A stretch of DNA of 64,000 bases, taken from NCBI GenBank assembly GCA_027943335.1, contig BSBK01006752.1, forward strand, positions 383,001 to 447,000, written 5' to 3'. The DNA is from Chamaecyparis obtusa. Taxonomy: Eukaryota; Streptophyta; Pinopsida; Cupressales; Cupressaceae. Within the stretch, counting starts at the first letter, position 1. Every line of letters begins with the position of its first letter. The notes below the pieces were generated by a model, which worked only from the letters and a program-made list of their open reading frames with translations, was not told the origin of the DNA and made no database searches. Shown piece after piece: positions 10,428 to 23,586 of the stretch. The position numbers and the translations under genes are program-made.

Positions 10428-13400
10428 CTAGTATGCCTTATAATGTGTTAGGACACCTAAGAAGGCCCCATCACCCCTGTGGACACATTGGAACAATCAA
10501 GTGTGTCCTAAGGGGTCCTATGACCCCTTCAAACACACTTGAGCATTTAAACATGTCAAAAGGGGTCATGGGGACTTCTTAGGGGTACTAGTATGCCTTA
10601 TCATGCGTTAGGACCCCTAGGAAGTCCTCATGACCCCCATGGAAAATTTGGAATGCTCAAGTGTGTCTTAAGGGGTCCTATGACCCCTTCAGACACACTT
10701 GACCATTCAAAAGTGTCAAAAGGGATCATGGGGACTTCCTAGGGGTCCTAGTATGCCTTATCACGTGTTAGGACCCCTAGGAAGTCCCCATGACCCCTAT
10801 GGACACATTGAAACTTTCAAGTTTGTCTTAAGGAGTCCTATAAGCCCTTTAGACAAACATGAGCATTCAAATGTGTCAAAAGGGATCATGGGGACTTCCT
10901 AGGGGTCCTAGTATGCCTTATCATGCATTAGGACCCCTAGGAAGTCCTTATGGCCCCTATAAACACATTAAAATTCTCAAGTGTGTCTTAAGGGGTCCAA
11001 CGACCCCTTCAGACACACTTCAGTATTCAAATGCATCAAATGGGGTCATGAGGAATTCCTAGGGGTCCTAGTATGCCTTATCACACATTAGGACTCCTAG
11101 GAAGTCCCCATGAATCCTTTTGACACTTTTGAATGTGCAAGTGTGTTCAAAGGAGTCCTACGACCCCTTCAAACACACTTGAGCATTCAAATGTGTCAGA
11201 AGGTGTCATGAGGACTTCCTAAGGGTCCTAGTACGCTTTATCACGCATTAGGACCCCTAGGAAGTCCCCATGACCCCTATGGATAGATTAGAACCCTAAA
11301 GTGTCTCTTAAGGGGTCCTTCGACCCCTTCGGACACACTTGATCATTAAAATGTGTCAAAAGGGGTCATGGGGACTTCCTAGGCATCCTAGTATGCCTTA
11401 TCACGCATTAGGACCCCTAGGAAGTCCTCATGACCCCTATGGAGACATTGGAATGATCAAGTGTGTCTTAAGGGGTCCTATGACCCCTTCAAACACACTT
11501 AAGTGTTCATATGTGTCAAAAGGGGTCATGGGGACTTCCTTGGGGTCGACCTAGTATGCCTTATCACATGTTATGATGCATAGGAAGTTCCCATGACCCC
11601 TATGGACACATTGGAATGCTCAAGTATGTCTAAAGGGGTCCTATGACCCCTTACGACACACTTGAGCATTCAAATGTGTCAAAAGGGGTCATGGGGACTT
11701 CCTAGGGGTCCTAGTATGCCTTATCACACGTTAGGACCCCTAGGAAGTCCCCATGATCCCTATAGACACATTAGAACCATCAAGTGTGTCTTAAGGGGTC
11801 CTACAACCCCTTCAGACATACATGAGTATTCAAATGTGTCAAAAGGGGTCATGAGGACTTCCTAAAGGTCCTAGTAGGCTTTATCACGCGTTAGAACCCC
11901 TAGGAAATCCCCATGACCCCTATGGAGACATTGGAACCCTCAAGTGTGTCATAAGGGGTCCTATAATCCATTCAAACACACTTGAGCATTCAAATGTATC
12001 AAAAGGGGTTTGGGAGACTTCCTAGGGTTCTTAGCATGCCTTATCACACATTAGGACCCCTAGGAAGTCCTTGTGACCCCTATGGACACATTGGAATGCT
12101 CAAGTGTGTCTTAAGGGGTGATACGATCCCTTCAGACACATTTGAGCATTCAAATATGTAAAAAGGGGTCACGGGGACTTCCTAGGGTTCCTAGTATGCC
12201 TTATGACATGTTAGGACCCTTAGAAATTCCCCATGACCCTTATGGACACATTGGAATGCTCAAGTGTGTCTTAAGGTGTCCTATGACCCCTTCAAACATA
12301 CTTGAGCATTCAAATATGTCAAAAGGGGTCATGGGGACTTTTGAGCGGGCCTATTATGTCTTATCACATGTTAGGACCCCTAGGAAGTCCCCATGACCCC
12401 TATGGACACATTGGTACCATCAAGTGTGTCCTAAGGTGTCCTATGAACCCTTCAGACATATTTGAGTGTTCAAATATGTCAAAAGAGTTCATAGGGACTT
12501 TCTAGGGGTCCTATTACAACTTATCATGCCTTAGGACCCCTAAGAAGTCCTCATGAGACTTATGGACACATTAAAGTGCTCAACTATGTCTTAAGGGGTC
12601 CTATGACCCCTTTAGACAAACTTGAGTGTTCAAATGTGTCAAAAGGGGTCATGGGGACTTCCTAGGGGTCTTAGCATGCCTTATCACACATTAGGACCCC
12701 TAAGAAATCCCCATGACACCTATGGACACATTAGAATGCTCAAGTGTGTCTTGAGGGGTCCTACGACCCCTTCAAACACACTTGAGTGTTTAAATGTGTC
12801 AAAAGTGGTCATGGGGACTTCCTAGGGGTCCTAGTACACCTTATCGCATGTTAGGACCCCTAGGAAGTCCCCATGACCCCTATGGACACATTGGAACCCT
12901 CAAGTGTGTCCTAAGTGGTCCTATGACCCCTTCAGACACACTTGAGCATTCAAATATATCAAAAGTGGTCATGGGGACTTCCTAGGGATCCTAGTATGCC
13001 TTATCACACGTTAGGACCCTTAGGAAGTCCTCATGATCCCTATGGACACATTGTAATGCTCAAGTGTGTTTTAAGGGGTCCTACGACCCCTTCATACACA
13101 CTTGAGCATTTAGATGTCTCAAAAGGGGTCATGGGGACTTTTTAGGGGTTCTAGTATGCATTATTATGTGTTAGGACCCCTAGGAAGTCCCCATGACCCC
13201 TATAGACACATTGGAATGCTCAAGTGTGTCTTAAGGGGTCCTACTACCCCTTAGGGCACACTTGAGCATTCTAATGTGTCAAAAGGGGTCATGGGGACTT
13301 CCTAGGGGTCCTAGTACACATTATCACATGTTAGGACCCCTAGGGAATCCCCATGACCCTTATGGACACATTGGAACCCTCAAGTGTGTCTTAAGGGGTC

Positions 13401-14899
13401 CTATGACCCCTTTGGACACACTTGAGCATTGAAATCTGTCAAAAGGGGTTATGGGGACTTCCTAGAGTTTTTAGTATGCTTTATCATGCGTTAGGACCCC
13501 TATGAAGTCCCCATGACCCCTATGGAAACATTGGAACCCTAAAGTGTGTTCTAAGGGGTCCTACAACCCCTTCGGACACACTTGAGCATTCAAATTTGTC
13601 AAAAGGGGTCTTGGGGACTTCCTAGGGGTCCTAGTATACCTTATCACATGTTAGGACATCTAGGAAGTCCTCGTGACCCCTATGGACACATTGGAATTCT
13701 CAAGTGTGTCTTAAGGGGTCCTACGACCCCTTCGGACACACTTAAGCATTCAAATGTGTCAAAAAGGGCAATGAGGACTTCCTAGGCATCCTAGTACACC
13801 TTATCATGTGTTAGGACCCCTAGGAAGTCCCCATAACCCCTATGGACACATTGGAATGCTCAAGTGTGTCTTAAGGAGTCCTACGACCCCTTTGGACACA
13901 CTTGAGTATTCAAATGTGTCAAAAGGGGTCATGGGGAATTTCTAGGGGTCCTAGTATGCCTTATCACGCGTTAAGACCCCCACGAAGTCCCCATGACCCC
14001 TATGGACACATTCGAACCCTCAAGTGTGTCCTAAGGGGTCCTATGAGTGCTTCAAACATAGTTGAGCATTTAAATGTGTCAAAAGGGGTCATTGGGGAAT
14101 TCCTAGGGGTCCTAGTATGCCTTATCATGATCCCTAAGAAGTCCTCATGATCCCTATGGACACATTGGAATGCTCAAGTGCGAGTTAAGGGGTCCTATGA
14201 CCCCTTTAGATGTAGGACCCCTAGGAAGTCCTCATGATCCCTATGGACACATTGGAATGCTCAAGTATGTCTTAAGGGTTCCTACGACCCCTTCAGACAC
14301 ACTTGAGGGATTGAATGTGTCAAAAGGGGTCATGGGGACTTCCTAGGGGTCCTAGTATGCCTTATCATGCTTTAGGACCCTTAGGAAGTCCCCGTGACCC
14401 CTATGGAAATATTGGAATGCTCAAGTGTTTCTTAAAGGGTCCTACAACCATTTCAGACATAGTTGAGCATTCAAATGTATCAAAACAGGTCATGGGGACT
14501 TTCTAGGGGTCCTAGTACGCCTTATCTTGCATTAGAACCCCTAGGAAGTCCCCATGACCCCTATGGACACATTGGAAACCTCAAGTGTTTCCTAAGTGGT
14601 CCTACGTCCCCTTCAGACACACTTGAGCATTCAAATGTGTCAAAAGGGGTCATGGAGACTTCCTAGGGGTCCTAGTGTTCCTTATCACGCGTTAGGACCC
14701 CTAGGAAGTCCTCATGACCCCTATGGAAAGATTGGAACCCTTGAGATTTTCCTAAGGGGTCCTACGACCCCTTCAGACACACTTGAGTGTTCAAATGTGT
14801 CAAAAGGGGTCATGGAGACTTTGTAGGGGTCCTAGTATGCATTATCATGCATTAGGACCCCTAGGAAGTCCCCATGACCCCTATGGACACATTGGAACC
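10428..14899. repeat. 160-bp palindromic satellite array, right block (about 28 monomers)
   Basis: Same family and phase as 5546-7607, so the two blocks were one array of about 41 monomers before the 2.8-kb insertion. One monomer near 14130-14290 is rearranged, with a junction inside GACCCCTTTAGATGTAGGACCCC. The array stops abruptly at a (CT)n run at 14900. Monomers differ from each other by roughly 5-15% by eye. Confidence 0.95.
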
Positions 14900-15145
14900 C
14901 TCTCTCTCTCTCTCTCTCTCCTATTATAGTATATATATAATACATATATATATATATATATATATAATATAATACATTATATATATATACAATACATGAG
15001 TATATATATAATACATTAGTATATATATTATATACATTAGTATATATAAGATACATTATTATATATTATATACATTAGTAAATATATAATACATTATATA
15101 TATATATATATATATATATATTAGTATATATAATAATACATATTT
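14900..15145. repeat. (CT)n then (TA)n microsatellite
   Basis: About ten CT units at 14900-14921 are followed by TA-rich repeats (TATATATAATACATTAG-type units) to about 15145. It marks the right edge of the satellite. Confidence 0.95.
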
Positions 15146-15299
15146 AAACCTCTCTTTATATATAAAAGTTCAATTTTTTCATTTACTCCAACCATTTTTT
15201 TTAAGTACTCAAAAATATCAGGTACCCGATTATGGACTGGTGTAACTTTGACCAAAATATTCCCTATCCCCACAAACCAAAGAAGCATGGGATTTCAGA

Positions 15300-18240
15300 C
15301 TTTTTTCACGGGTTGTAGAAAAAAAAAACTGATTTGGGGTGCATTTTTTGTTTTTTGTCAACTTGTGGTCTCACCATGGGAAGCAACAGTCATCAAAAGG
15401 ATAAACGGAAGAGGAAGGTGGCGGATGAATAAATTCAAGCATATAGGGAAAAAGATATGGAAAATCACCGAAGAAGGAGAGAAGGTATGTTAAACATTAA
15501 TCAAGGTGACCTCATGAATGTAGTTGCAAGTGAAGAGGATGTTGAATTTTAAAATAATATGGAAATTAATTTTGTGAATAACAATGTATGGAGTGAAGAT
15601 GAAAATGTAGAGATGGAGAATGAAAATGAAGACTTGGGGAATGAAAACATAGATTTGGGGAATGACAATGAATGGAATGAAGATGAAAATGTATAGATGG
15701 AGATTGAAAATGTAGACTTGGGGAATGAAAATGTTGCACAAGAACCACATGAACGTTACACATCTCCAAATTATATGTGAAATGAAGTCCCTTGCAATAA
15801 AGATAATTAATCTTCAAATTCGGGGCTTTCAAGAATACCTAAATGGTTAATTGAAATTGAAGAGAACATTATGAATAATTGGGAAGGAAAGAGGTCACAT
15901 AGAATCGTTAGGTTGTGGGCTTCAAGACTTTATGATCAATTTTTTGGAAACAAGACATTGGTTGAGCAATGTCAAATTTTTGTGCAGTTGTTAAAGATGC
16001 AAAAGATGAGACCTGTGCTTGTGAAATTGAAGATTTGTGTGAACAAGAAAATGGAGAGAAATTCCATTGTTGTGAAGAATCTTTTCAATGCTCTCAATAG
16101 CATTGGGTAGACTAGCAGAGAAAAAGACAAGAGAGTTGCTCGGAGGGTTATTACAACCTCCTTAGTAAGTCATCAATTGAGAAAGGCTCATTTGATGAGA
16201 CAAACTTGTGTTGACTTCAATATAGATCATAAAACTTTGGGTAGAGAACTTGAAGGAAGAGAAAGACTTGATGATCCACTTCAAATTGATACACGGGCTT
16301 ATGGTGGGAGACTTCCATGTTTCGATAAGAAGCTAACATATGTTGTCAAAGATGAAATTTAACAATTTTGGGATGCTAACTCAAGAGTGTCACCAAATGT
16401 GAAGGATGTCTTAAAGTTGAGAGTTGGCAATTGAGACCGCACTCCACATCCTAAACATTATGTGGAGGTAAGTCAAACAGTGTTGTATAAAGAAATTTGT
16501 GAGACACATCCAACATCAAAAATATCACAAAAGGTCTTTTGAATCCGTGAAGCCATTTTATTGTGTACCCCTTAAGATTCGGAATACATGTTGCAAATAT
16601 CATGTTGAGTTTTCAATGCATCATGAATTATTATGATCCATTCATTCTACTTTGCATACTAATGAAATGCTAGAGGATTGTGGTGCAAGTGGTCTTCCCA
16701 AATCATCAAGAGACTTGCTAGATCAATTTTTATGTCATAGAGATGATGGTTGTTTATTTTATAAAAAATATTGCTTAAATGCCAAGTGCTCAGAATGAGG
16801 TGGCTTGTCCAAGTTTAGGACATGTTTTCATGAGGGTTTAGAACACAATTTTGGAAAGACACTCATCCAAAAAAGGTATATGAAACAGTGAAATATACAT
16901 TGAAGAGTGGAGGTGAAGGCTCTAGATGTGAGTTAGTTGCAAAAGAATACAATGTTGCTGATTTTATCTCAGATTTCAAGACAAATCTTTTTTAGAAGTA
17001 TGCAAGGCATAGTCATAGGTCTCAATGGTTGGATCAACAATTCAAGATGTGTAAGGGCACTTTCCCCATTGGAATTATTATATCCAGTGTAGACTTTAGG
17101 GAGAACTATACATTGCAGCCCCAAAATGAGACTCAAGATCAATAATACAATTCCATTCAGGTTGCTATTTTTGTACACATCACATATAGACATTCCCCTG
17201 ATATCAAAAAAGATAAGAAAAAGATAATCAGAGAGTACCATTTTTATAGGAGCGATGATAGGTCTCACTCTCATGAGTTTGTTCAACATTATTTCCAAAA
17301 CTATTTTGACTTCTTGTAGGAAAATGGTATTGCTATGGATAGGCAGCTCATTTGGTTGGATAATTGCACCGGTCAATTTAAGAATGCCAGAATGTTTTAT
17401 TAGTTGTGTAGAATGCATGTGGAGAGAGTTGTACCTCATATTTAGATTTTTTTTGAGTTAGCGCATGGGAAAGGGGAGCATGATGGAGTAGGTGAGTGTG
17501 TGAAGAGAGCTCTAGTTAAAGAGAAATCAAGGATTTTAGGTGTTGTACTTCTTGATGCTCATTATATTGTTGATTGGTGTACTTTAGCAGTATCATAGGG
17601 GGGACTCTTGATTCTACAGTGCATAGATTCTTTTAGTTGGTTGAGGAGGGAACTATAGGTGATAGATTGGATTGTTGAACAATGAAAGATTCTTAAAAAA
17701 TGCATTCATTCTGAAGCTCCAATAGTAGTACATGGACCATTTGGACATGAGAGTTGGCCTATTTTCTCCCCATGTGTTTTCAGTATGATTGGGATCATTG
17801 TGAGTCAAGTGACTAGGTGGATACATGGGTTCCATAGTATCTAACTCCTTTATCTTTGACACTCTCTATAAGAAATGATGACATGGACACTTTAGTTGAG
17901 TATGACCATCTTTCAGATCTTTTGCAGCCAGGAGATGTTTTTGCATAGGTTGCACCACAGGGGAATGATGAGAGGTCAGATTATTGGTTAGCACATTATG
18001 TATGAGGTAAATAGAAGTTTTTACAATTGATGAAAGATGGTGATGGGTTCACATATGCTACTAGTTCAGTTGTTGTTGCGAGAACATGGCTACAAACATA
18101 CATGATTAGAAAGAATGGAATTCCTGCATTTGAAGACTATGAGAAGCACAAAACTATTCTCATGTATTCACAACTTGTTATAGCAACAAATATCAAGTTG
18201 TCAAAGCATCAAGGAAGACCAAAGACAAAATAACTTTGGA
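15300..18240 (+). pseudogene. Decayed DDE-like transposase of unassigned superfamily
   Basis: Protein-like sequence can be followed through several frames. First comes a basic, then acidic, N-terminal region (15440-15780). A region ending RTPHPKHYVEVSQTVLYKEI follows (15850-16510). Then comes a core with VDFRENYTLQPQNE (about 17090-17130), WLDNCTGQFKNARMF (about 17355-17400) and LAHGKGEHDGVGECVKRAL (about 17457-17515). A C-terminal stretch ends SKHQGRPKTK (18027-18233). The two D-containing motifs and the HGKGEHDG motif are spaced like a DDE/DDD catalytic triad. I recall similar QFK...HGKGxxDG proteins in plant and animal repeats, but cannot name the superfamily. Many stops and frameshifts make it inactive. 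It lies inside the giant TIR element and could be its lost transposase. Confidence 0.55.
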
Positions 18241-18829
18241 CTATTAGTACTATTGATCATGAAGCACTATTGGAGACCCCGAAGCAAAGAGATGACCCTT
18301 TAGGAACACTTGACTAGGTAATAAGTTAACTGAGTGCATTGTTTCCTAAGTTCATTAAGCTTAATTTCAATACATTAATTTCACCTTTCTTAGATTATAT
18401 TTTGAGTCAATAAACTTTGTTCTGTATGTGAATTGTAACTTGTGTAGGAGCACCTATGAAGACACCTACGATCACCATGGATCCAATCAGAGATAGAAGG
18501 ACAAAAGGATCCTTAATGATTAATTGAGATCTTTTGAAGCCTATAATGGAAATTTGTAACAATCAATTTGATTTAAAAGTTAAATGTCCTAGAAGTATTG
18601 ATAAGGACTTATGACCAAAATCATGTATGGGTGGCCAATAGTGCCAACAAGGGATCTAAGTATACATTTTCTCAAAAAAGGCAATGAAAATACATAATTT
18701 TTTATTATTTACTTATGTCATTTGCATGCTTTAAATTCTTACATGTTTGATTTTTGTTTCTAATAGTTTAAGGATATTATTTTTTATGGTTTGAAAGTTC
18801 ATTTGAATTAGATGGATACATACATGATA
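18241..18829. other. Non-coding spacer after the transposase-like pseudogene
   Basis: AT-rich, with scattered stops in all frames. I see no gene or recognisable repeat. Confidence 0.5.
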
Positions 18830-21800
18830 GATGTAAACGATTCATTATGCAGTGAGGGTCAGTTGAAAGTAGCACCATAGTGTATCTTTCAAACCGTTCA
18901 TCCTGGCATCAAACCATTTGCTCCATCAACTCTGGTTGGCTGGGTAAACACTAGTGACAACCTCGTTCTACCCACGGAATCACTAGAACACTCGCAACCA
19001 CGCTTGACCCAAGTGACCCCAAGGTGTACTAAGCATGATTAGGAATCGATCTTCTGATGCTCGTATCTTAGACCTCATGAGAGGTATTGACAAACCATCA
19101 GGGGCTACAAGATCATGATTCCAAGGTCTACAATACCCTCTCTCAATTTTGGATGATTCGAATTTATTTGCATTTGGAAAGGTGATCTCAGTCGATGCTA
19201 AAACTTGTAGTGAGGGTCAATTGAAAGTAGCTCTGAAGTGTATCTTTCAAACCATTCATCCTAGCATCAAACCATCTACTCCATCAGCTCTGGTTGGTCG
19301 GGTAAATTCTAGTGACAACCTTGTTCCACCCACTGAGTCACTGGAACTCTCGCGACCATGCTCGACCCAAGTGACCCAAAGGTGCACTAAGCATGATTGG
19401 GCATCAATACTTTGAGGCTCATATATCAGACCTCGTGAGAGGTATCAAAAAACTATCAAAGGTAATGGGATCATGTTTCTAAGGTCTACAATAACCTCTC
19501 TCAGTTTTGGGTGATTTGACTCTGTTTGCATTTGGCAAGGCGATCTCGGTCGATGCCAAAACTTGTAGTGAGGGTTAGTTTAAAGTAGCTCTGAGTATCT
19601 TTCAAACCATTCATCCTAGCATCAAACCATCTACTCCATCAGCTCAAGTTGGTTGGGTAAATGCTAGTGACAACCCTGTTCCACCCATGGAGTCACTAGA
19701 ATGCTCATGACCATGCTCGATCTAAGTGACCCTAAGGTGCACTAAGCATGATTGGGTAGAGATCTTCCAAGGCTCATATCTCAGACCTCATGAGAGGTAT
19801 CGGCAAACCCTTAGGGGCTACGATATTGTGTTTCTAAGTTCTACAATAACCTCTCTCAATTTTGGGTGATTCGACTTCATTTGCATTTGGCAAGGGGATC
19901 TTAGTCGATGCCAAAACTTACAATGAGGGTCAGTTGAAAGTAGCTCTAAAGTGCATCTTTCAAACCATCCATCTTGGCATCGAATTGTCTACTCCATCAG
20001 CTTTGGTTGGCCAGGTAAACATCAGTGAAAACCCCATTCTGCCCACAGAGTCACTGGAATGCTCATGACCACGCTTGAACCAAGTGACCCCAAGGTGCAC
20101 TAAGCATTGTTGGGCAGTAATCTTCCAAGGCTCATATCTTAGACCTCATAATAGGTATCAATTTTTTTTTAAGGGCTACATGATTGTGTTTCCAAGGTCT
20201 ACAATAACCTCTCTCAGTTTTGGGTGATTCAACTTCGTTTGCATTTGGCAAGGTGATCTTAGTTGATGCCAAAACTTGCAGTGAGGGTCAGTTGAAAGTA
20301 GCTCTGAAGTGTATCTTTCAAACCATTTTTTCCTAGCATTGAACCAGCTAATCCATCAGCTTTGATTAGCTGGGTAAACACTAGTGACAACCCCGTTCCA
20401 CCCATGGAGTCACTAGAACACTCGTGACCATGCTCGACCCAAGTGACCCCAAGGTGCACTAAGCATGATTGGGTAGAGATCTTCTGAGGCTCATATCTCA
20501 GACCTCATGAGAGCTACCAACAAACCATCAGGGGCTATAGAATTTTCTTTTTGAGGTTTACAATAATCTCTCTCAGTTTTGGGTGATTCGACTTCATTTT
20601 CATTTGGCAAGGTGATTTTAGTCGATGCCAAAACTTGAGTGAGGGTTAGTTGAAAGTAGCTCTGAACTGTATCTTTCAAACTGTTCATCCTAGCATTGAA
20701 CCATCTACTCCATTAGCTCTGGTTGGCTAGGTAAACAACACTAACAATTCTATTCCACCCATAGAGTCACTAGAATGCTTGTGACCATGCTTGACCCAAG
20801 TGATCCCAAGGTGCACTAAGCATGATTAGGCAGTGATCTTCCGAGGCTTGTATTTTAAACCTCATGAGAGGTATTGACAAATTTTTAGGGGTTACAAGAT
20901 CATATTTTAAAGGTCTACAATAACCTCTCTCAGTTTGGGGTGATTCAACTTCATTTTCATTTGGCAAGGCAATCTCAGTCGATGGCAAAACTTGGAGTGA
21001 GGGTCAGTTGAAAGTAGCTCAACAGTGTATCTTTCAAACCCTTCATCTTGGCATCAAACTGTCTACTCCATCAACTTTGGTTGGCCAAGTAAATTCTAGT
21101 GACAACCCCATTCCACCTAGGTAGTTACAGGAACGCTCGCCACCACGCTCGACCCAAGTGACCCCAAGGTGCACTAAGCATGATTAGGAAATGATCTTTT
21201 GAGGCTCATATCTCAGACCTCGTGAGAGGTATCAACAAACCATCAAGGGCTATGAGATCATGTTTTTGAGTTCTATAATAATCTCTCTTAGTTTTGGGTG
21301 ATTCAACTTCATTTCCATTTGGCAAGGTGATCTCAGTCGATGCCAAAATTTGCAGTGAGGGTCAGTTGAAAGTAGCTCTAAAGTGTATCTTTGAAACCAT
21401 TCATCCTAGCATTGAATTGTCTACTCCATTAGCTCTGATTGGCTAGGTAAATGCCAGTGACAACCCTTTTCCACCCACAAAGCCATTGGAATGTTCAAGA
21501 TCACACTTGACCCAAGTGACCCCAAGGTGCACTAAGCATGATTGGGCAACATTCTTTTGAGGCTTGTATCTTGGACCTTGTGAGAGGTATCAACAAATTA
21601 TTAGGGGCTATGGGATCATGTTTTCTGAGGTCTACAATAACCTCTCTCATTTTTGGGCAATTCAAATTTGTTTACATTTGGCAAGGCAATCTCAGTCGAT
21701 GCCAAAACTTGCAATTAGGGTCAGTTGAAAGTAGCTCAACAGTGTATCTTTCAAACCATCCATCCTGGCATCAAACCATCTACTCCATCGACTCCAGTTG

Positions 21801-22218
21801 GCTGGGTAAACACCAATGAAAACCTCATTCCACCCATGGAGTCACTGGAACCCTCGCGACCACACTCGACCCAAGTGACCCCAAGGTGCACTAAGCATGA
21901 TTGGGAAGAAATATTCTAAAGCTCATATCTCAGACCTCGTGAGAGGTATTGAAAAACATCAGGGGCTATGGGATCATGTTTCCAAGGTCTACAATAACCT
22001 CTCTCAGTTTTGGATGATTCGACTTCATTTGCATTTGGCAAGGTGATCTCAGTCAATGCCAAAACTTGCAGTGAGGGTCAATTAAAAGTAGCTCAGCAGT
22101 GTATCTTTTAAACCATCTACTCCATCAGCTCTGGTTGGCTAGGTAAACACCAGTGACAACCCCGTTCCACCCACGGAGTCACTGGAATGCTCGTGACCAC
22201 GTTTGACCCAAGTGACCT
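18830..22218. repeat. 358-bp satellite array (about 9.4 monomers)
   Basis: GGTGCACTAAGCATGATT recurs at 19022 (variant), 19381, 19736, 20094, 20453, 20810, 21168, 21526 and 21885, a spacing of 355-359 bp. Each unit also has CTACAATAACCTCTCTCAG and AGTGAGGGTCAGTTGAAAGT. Frames of 60-90 codons recur on both strands because the unit is repeated. The last unit is shorter, missing about 15 bp near 22110, and the array ends at 22218. Confidence 0.95.
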
Positions 22219-23217
22219 AATAGCACGAGTGCTACATTTCTCTGTGGATTTAGTAAACCCCAATATGATGAGTTATATACATAGTGAGTATATACATAGT
22301 ATTGAAACAATGTAGTACTAAGTGGCTTAATTGGGATTACAAGTTGGGTTAAGGGCCATGGGAACTATGATGTAGTAGAGTGGGTATATAGAGTATAATA
22401 TCAACACTTGTCTTTGTAATGTAGTAGATGGAGATATAAAATGTTATGTTAGGTGAATTTTAATGGTAATCAAGAAATATGGTTCATGGTTTTACATGCT
22501 GGAGTCAGGATGTATATGGAAAAGATATATAGATGGTTGAGAAGTTTGGGATGTTATAAGATGTGCATGTGTGGCTTTGAGGATACAAAACATGTGTTGT
22601 GTATGGTAATGGAGTTGGGTTGTCTAAAGGCTTAAAAAGATTGATTTTTTGGGTAGTTGGCAGATGTGGGCTATCACTGGAGCACGCCTTAAATGCAAAA
22701 TTATGGTTTTTATACATGAGTCCAATTGTGTTCTGATTGAGGAAGTTAACATTTACAAAGGTGGTTTGTAAATCTGAAGAGACTGACTATCCCTTTGGAT
22801 GGGAGGTATAATGGTATGAAACATAAGAACATAGGAAATCTATAGAAGTTAAACCTCAAACATAATAAGCTCCATGAACAGGGTATTCCGGAGTAAAGAA
22901 AAACAAATGTAACTTCAATAAGATATAATTTAAATCATAATGATAATCATAGTCAAGATATAACTTCACCATTCAATTCCATAAACATGAATAATAAAAA
23001 TGTATACAAAAGATGATGCAAATATAACATAAAAATGAACATGTTCTATATATAGAAAGTATCAAATGTATCAAAAGTATCTCCATATACAAATATGGCA
23101 CATGCCATTTCAAAATGTCTACAAAATCAATGTTTCAAGGTGTACAATGTGGCATATATGTCATCTCAAAATGTGCCAAGTGGCATCTCTAAATGACCAC
23201 AAAACTAAAACTACATC
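22219..23217. other. Non-coding region between the satellite and the terminal exon
   Basis: No convincing ORF. A run of short phrases at 23040-23200 (GTATCAAAAGTATC, CAAAATGT, GTGGCATATATGTCATCTC) looks like a decayed short repeat. Confidence 0.5.
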
Positions 23218-23336
23218 CTATGTTGTAGGGGGATTATCAAAATGTAGCCTCTTTAAAGAGGTGTTTGGCTCTGATTGATCCTGCATAAAAAATGAGTTCA
23301 AACCCAGGTTAGATTGCTTAATTTATATGATTTGTA

Positions 23337-23468
<132 letters not shown>

Positions 23469-23525
23469 ATTAATAATTCAAACACTAATTTAATTAAAAT
23501 TATAAATGAATAGAAATATTTGTAC

Positions 23526-23586
23526 CTGGCCTCTCAATTGCCTACCATGATCAGGTGTCCTAGAATAAGTCTTTGGTAGTGAGGGG
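23526..23586 (-). other. 3' half of the retrotransposon-split exon
   Basis: On the minus strand it ends ...TTGAGAGGCCAG|GTACAAAT, a good donor site. It joins 54234-54264 (acceptor TTTATAG|GTCGGAG) across the Tat element to give an 87-bp exon, open in one frame (29 codons). The TSD at 23582-23586 counts once. Confidence 0.6.
23582..23586. repeat. Target-site duplication AGGGG (left end of Tat element)
   Basis: AGGGG precedes TGTTAGTG at 23587 and recurs at 54234-54238 after ...ACCCAACA. Confidence 0.93.

Noticed and set aside
5634..14826. More than twenty similar ORFs of about 63-90 codons on the plus strand (MCQKGSWGLPRGPSMPYH-like)
   Set aside because: They recur with the 160-bp satellite period and shift frame between monomers. 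They are a by-product of the tandem repeat, not a gene family.
5546..14899. CRISPR-like appearance of regular repeats
   Set aside because: Repeats are contiguous, 160 bp and palindromic throughout, with no unique spacers and no cas genes, in plant DNA.
19149..21919. Repeated 60-93-codon frames on both strands
   Set aside because: They belong to the 358-bp satellite; coding-like similarity between them only reflects unit identity.
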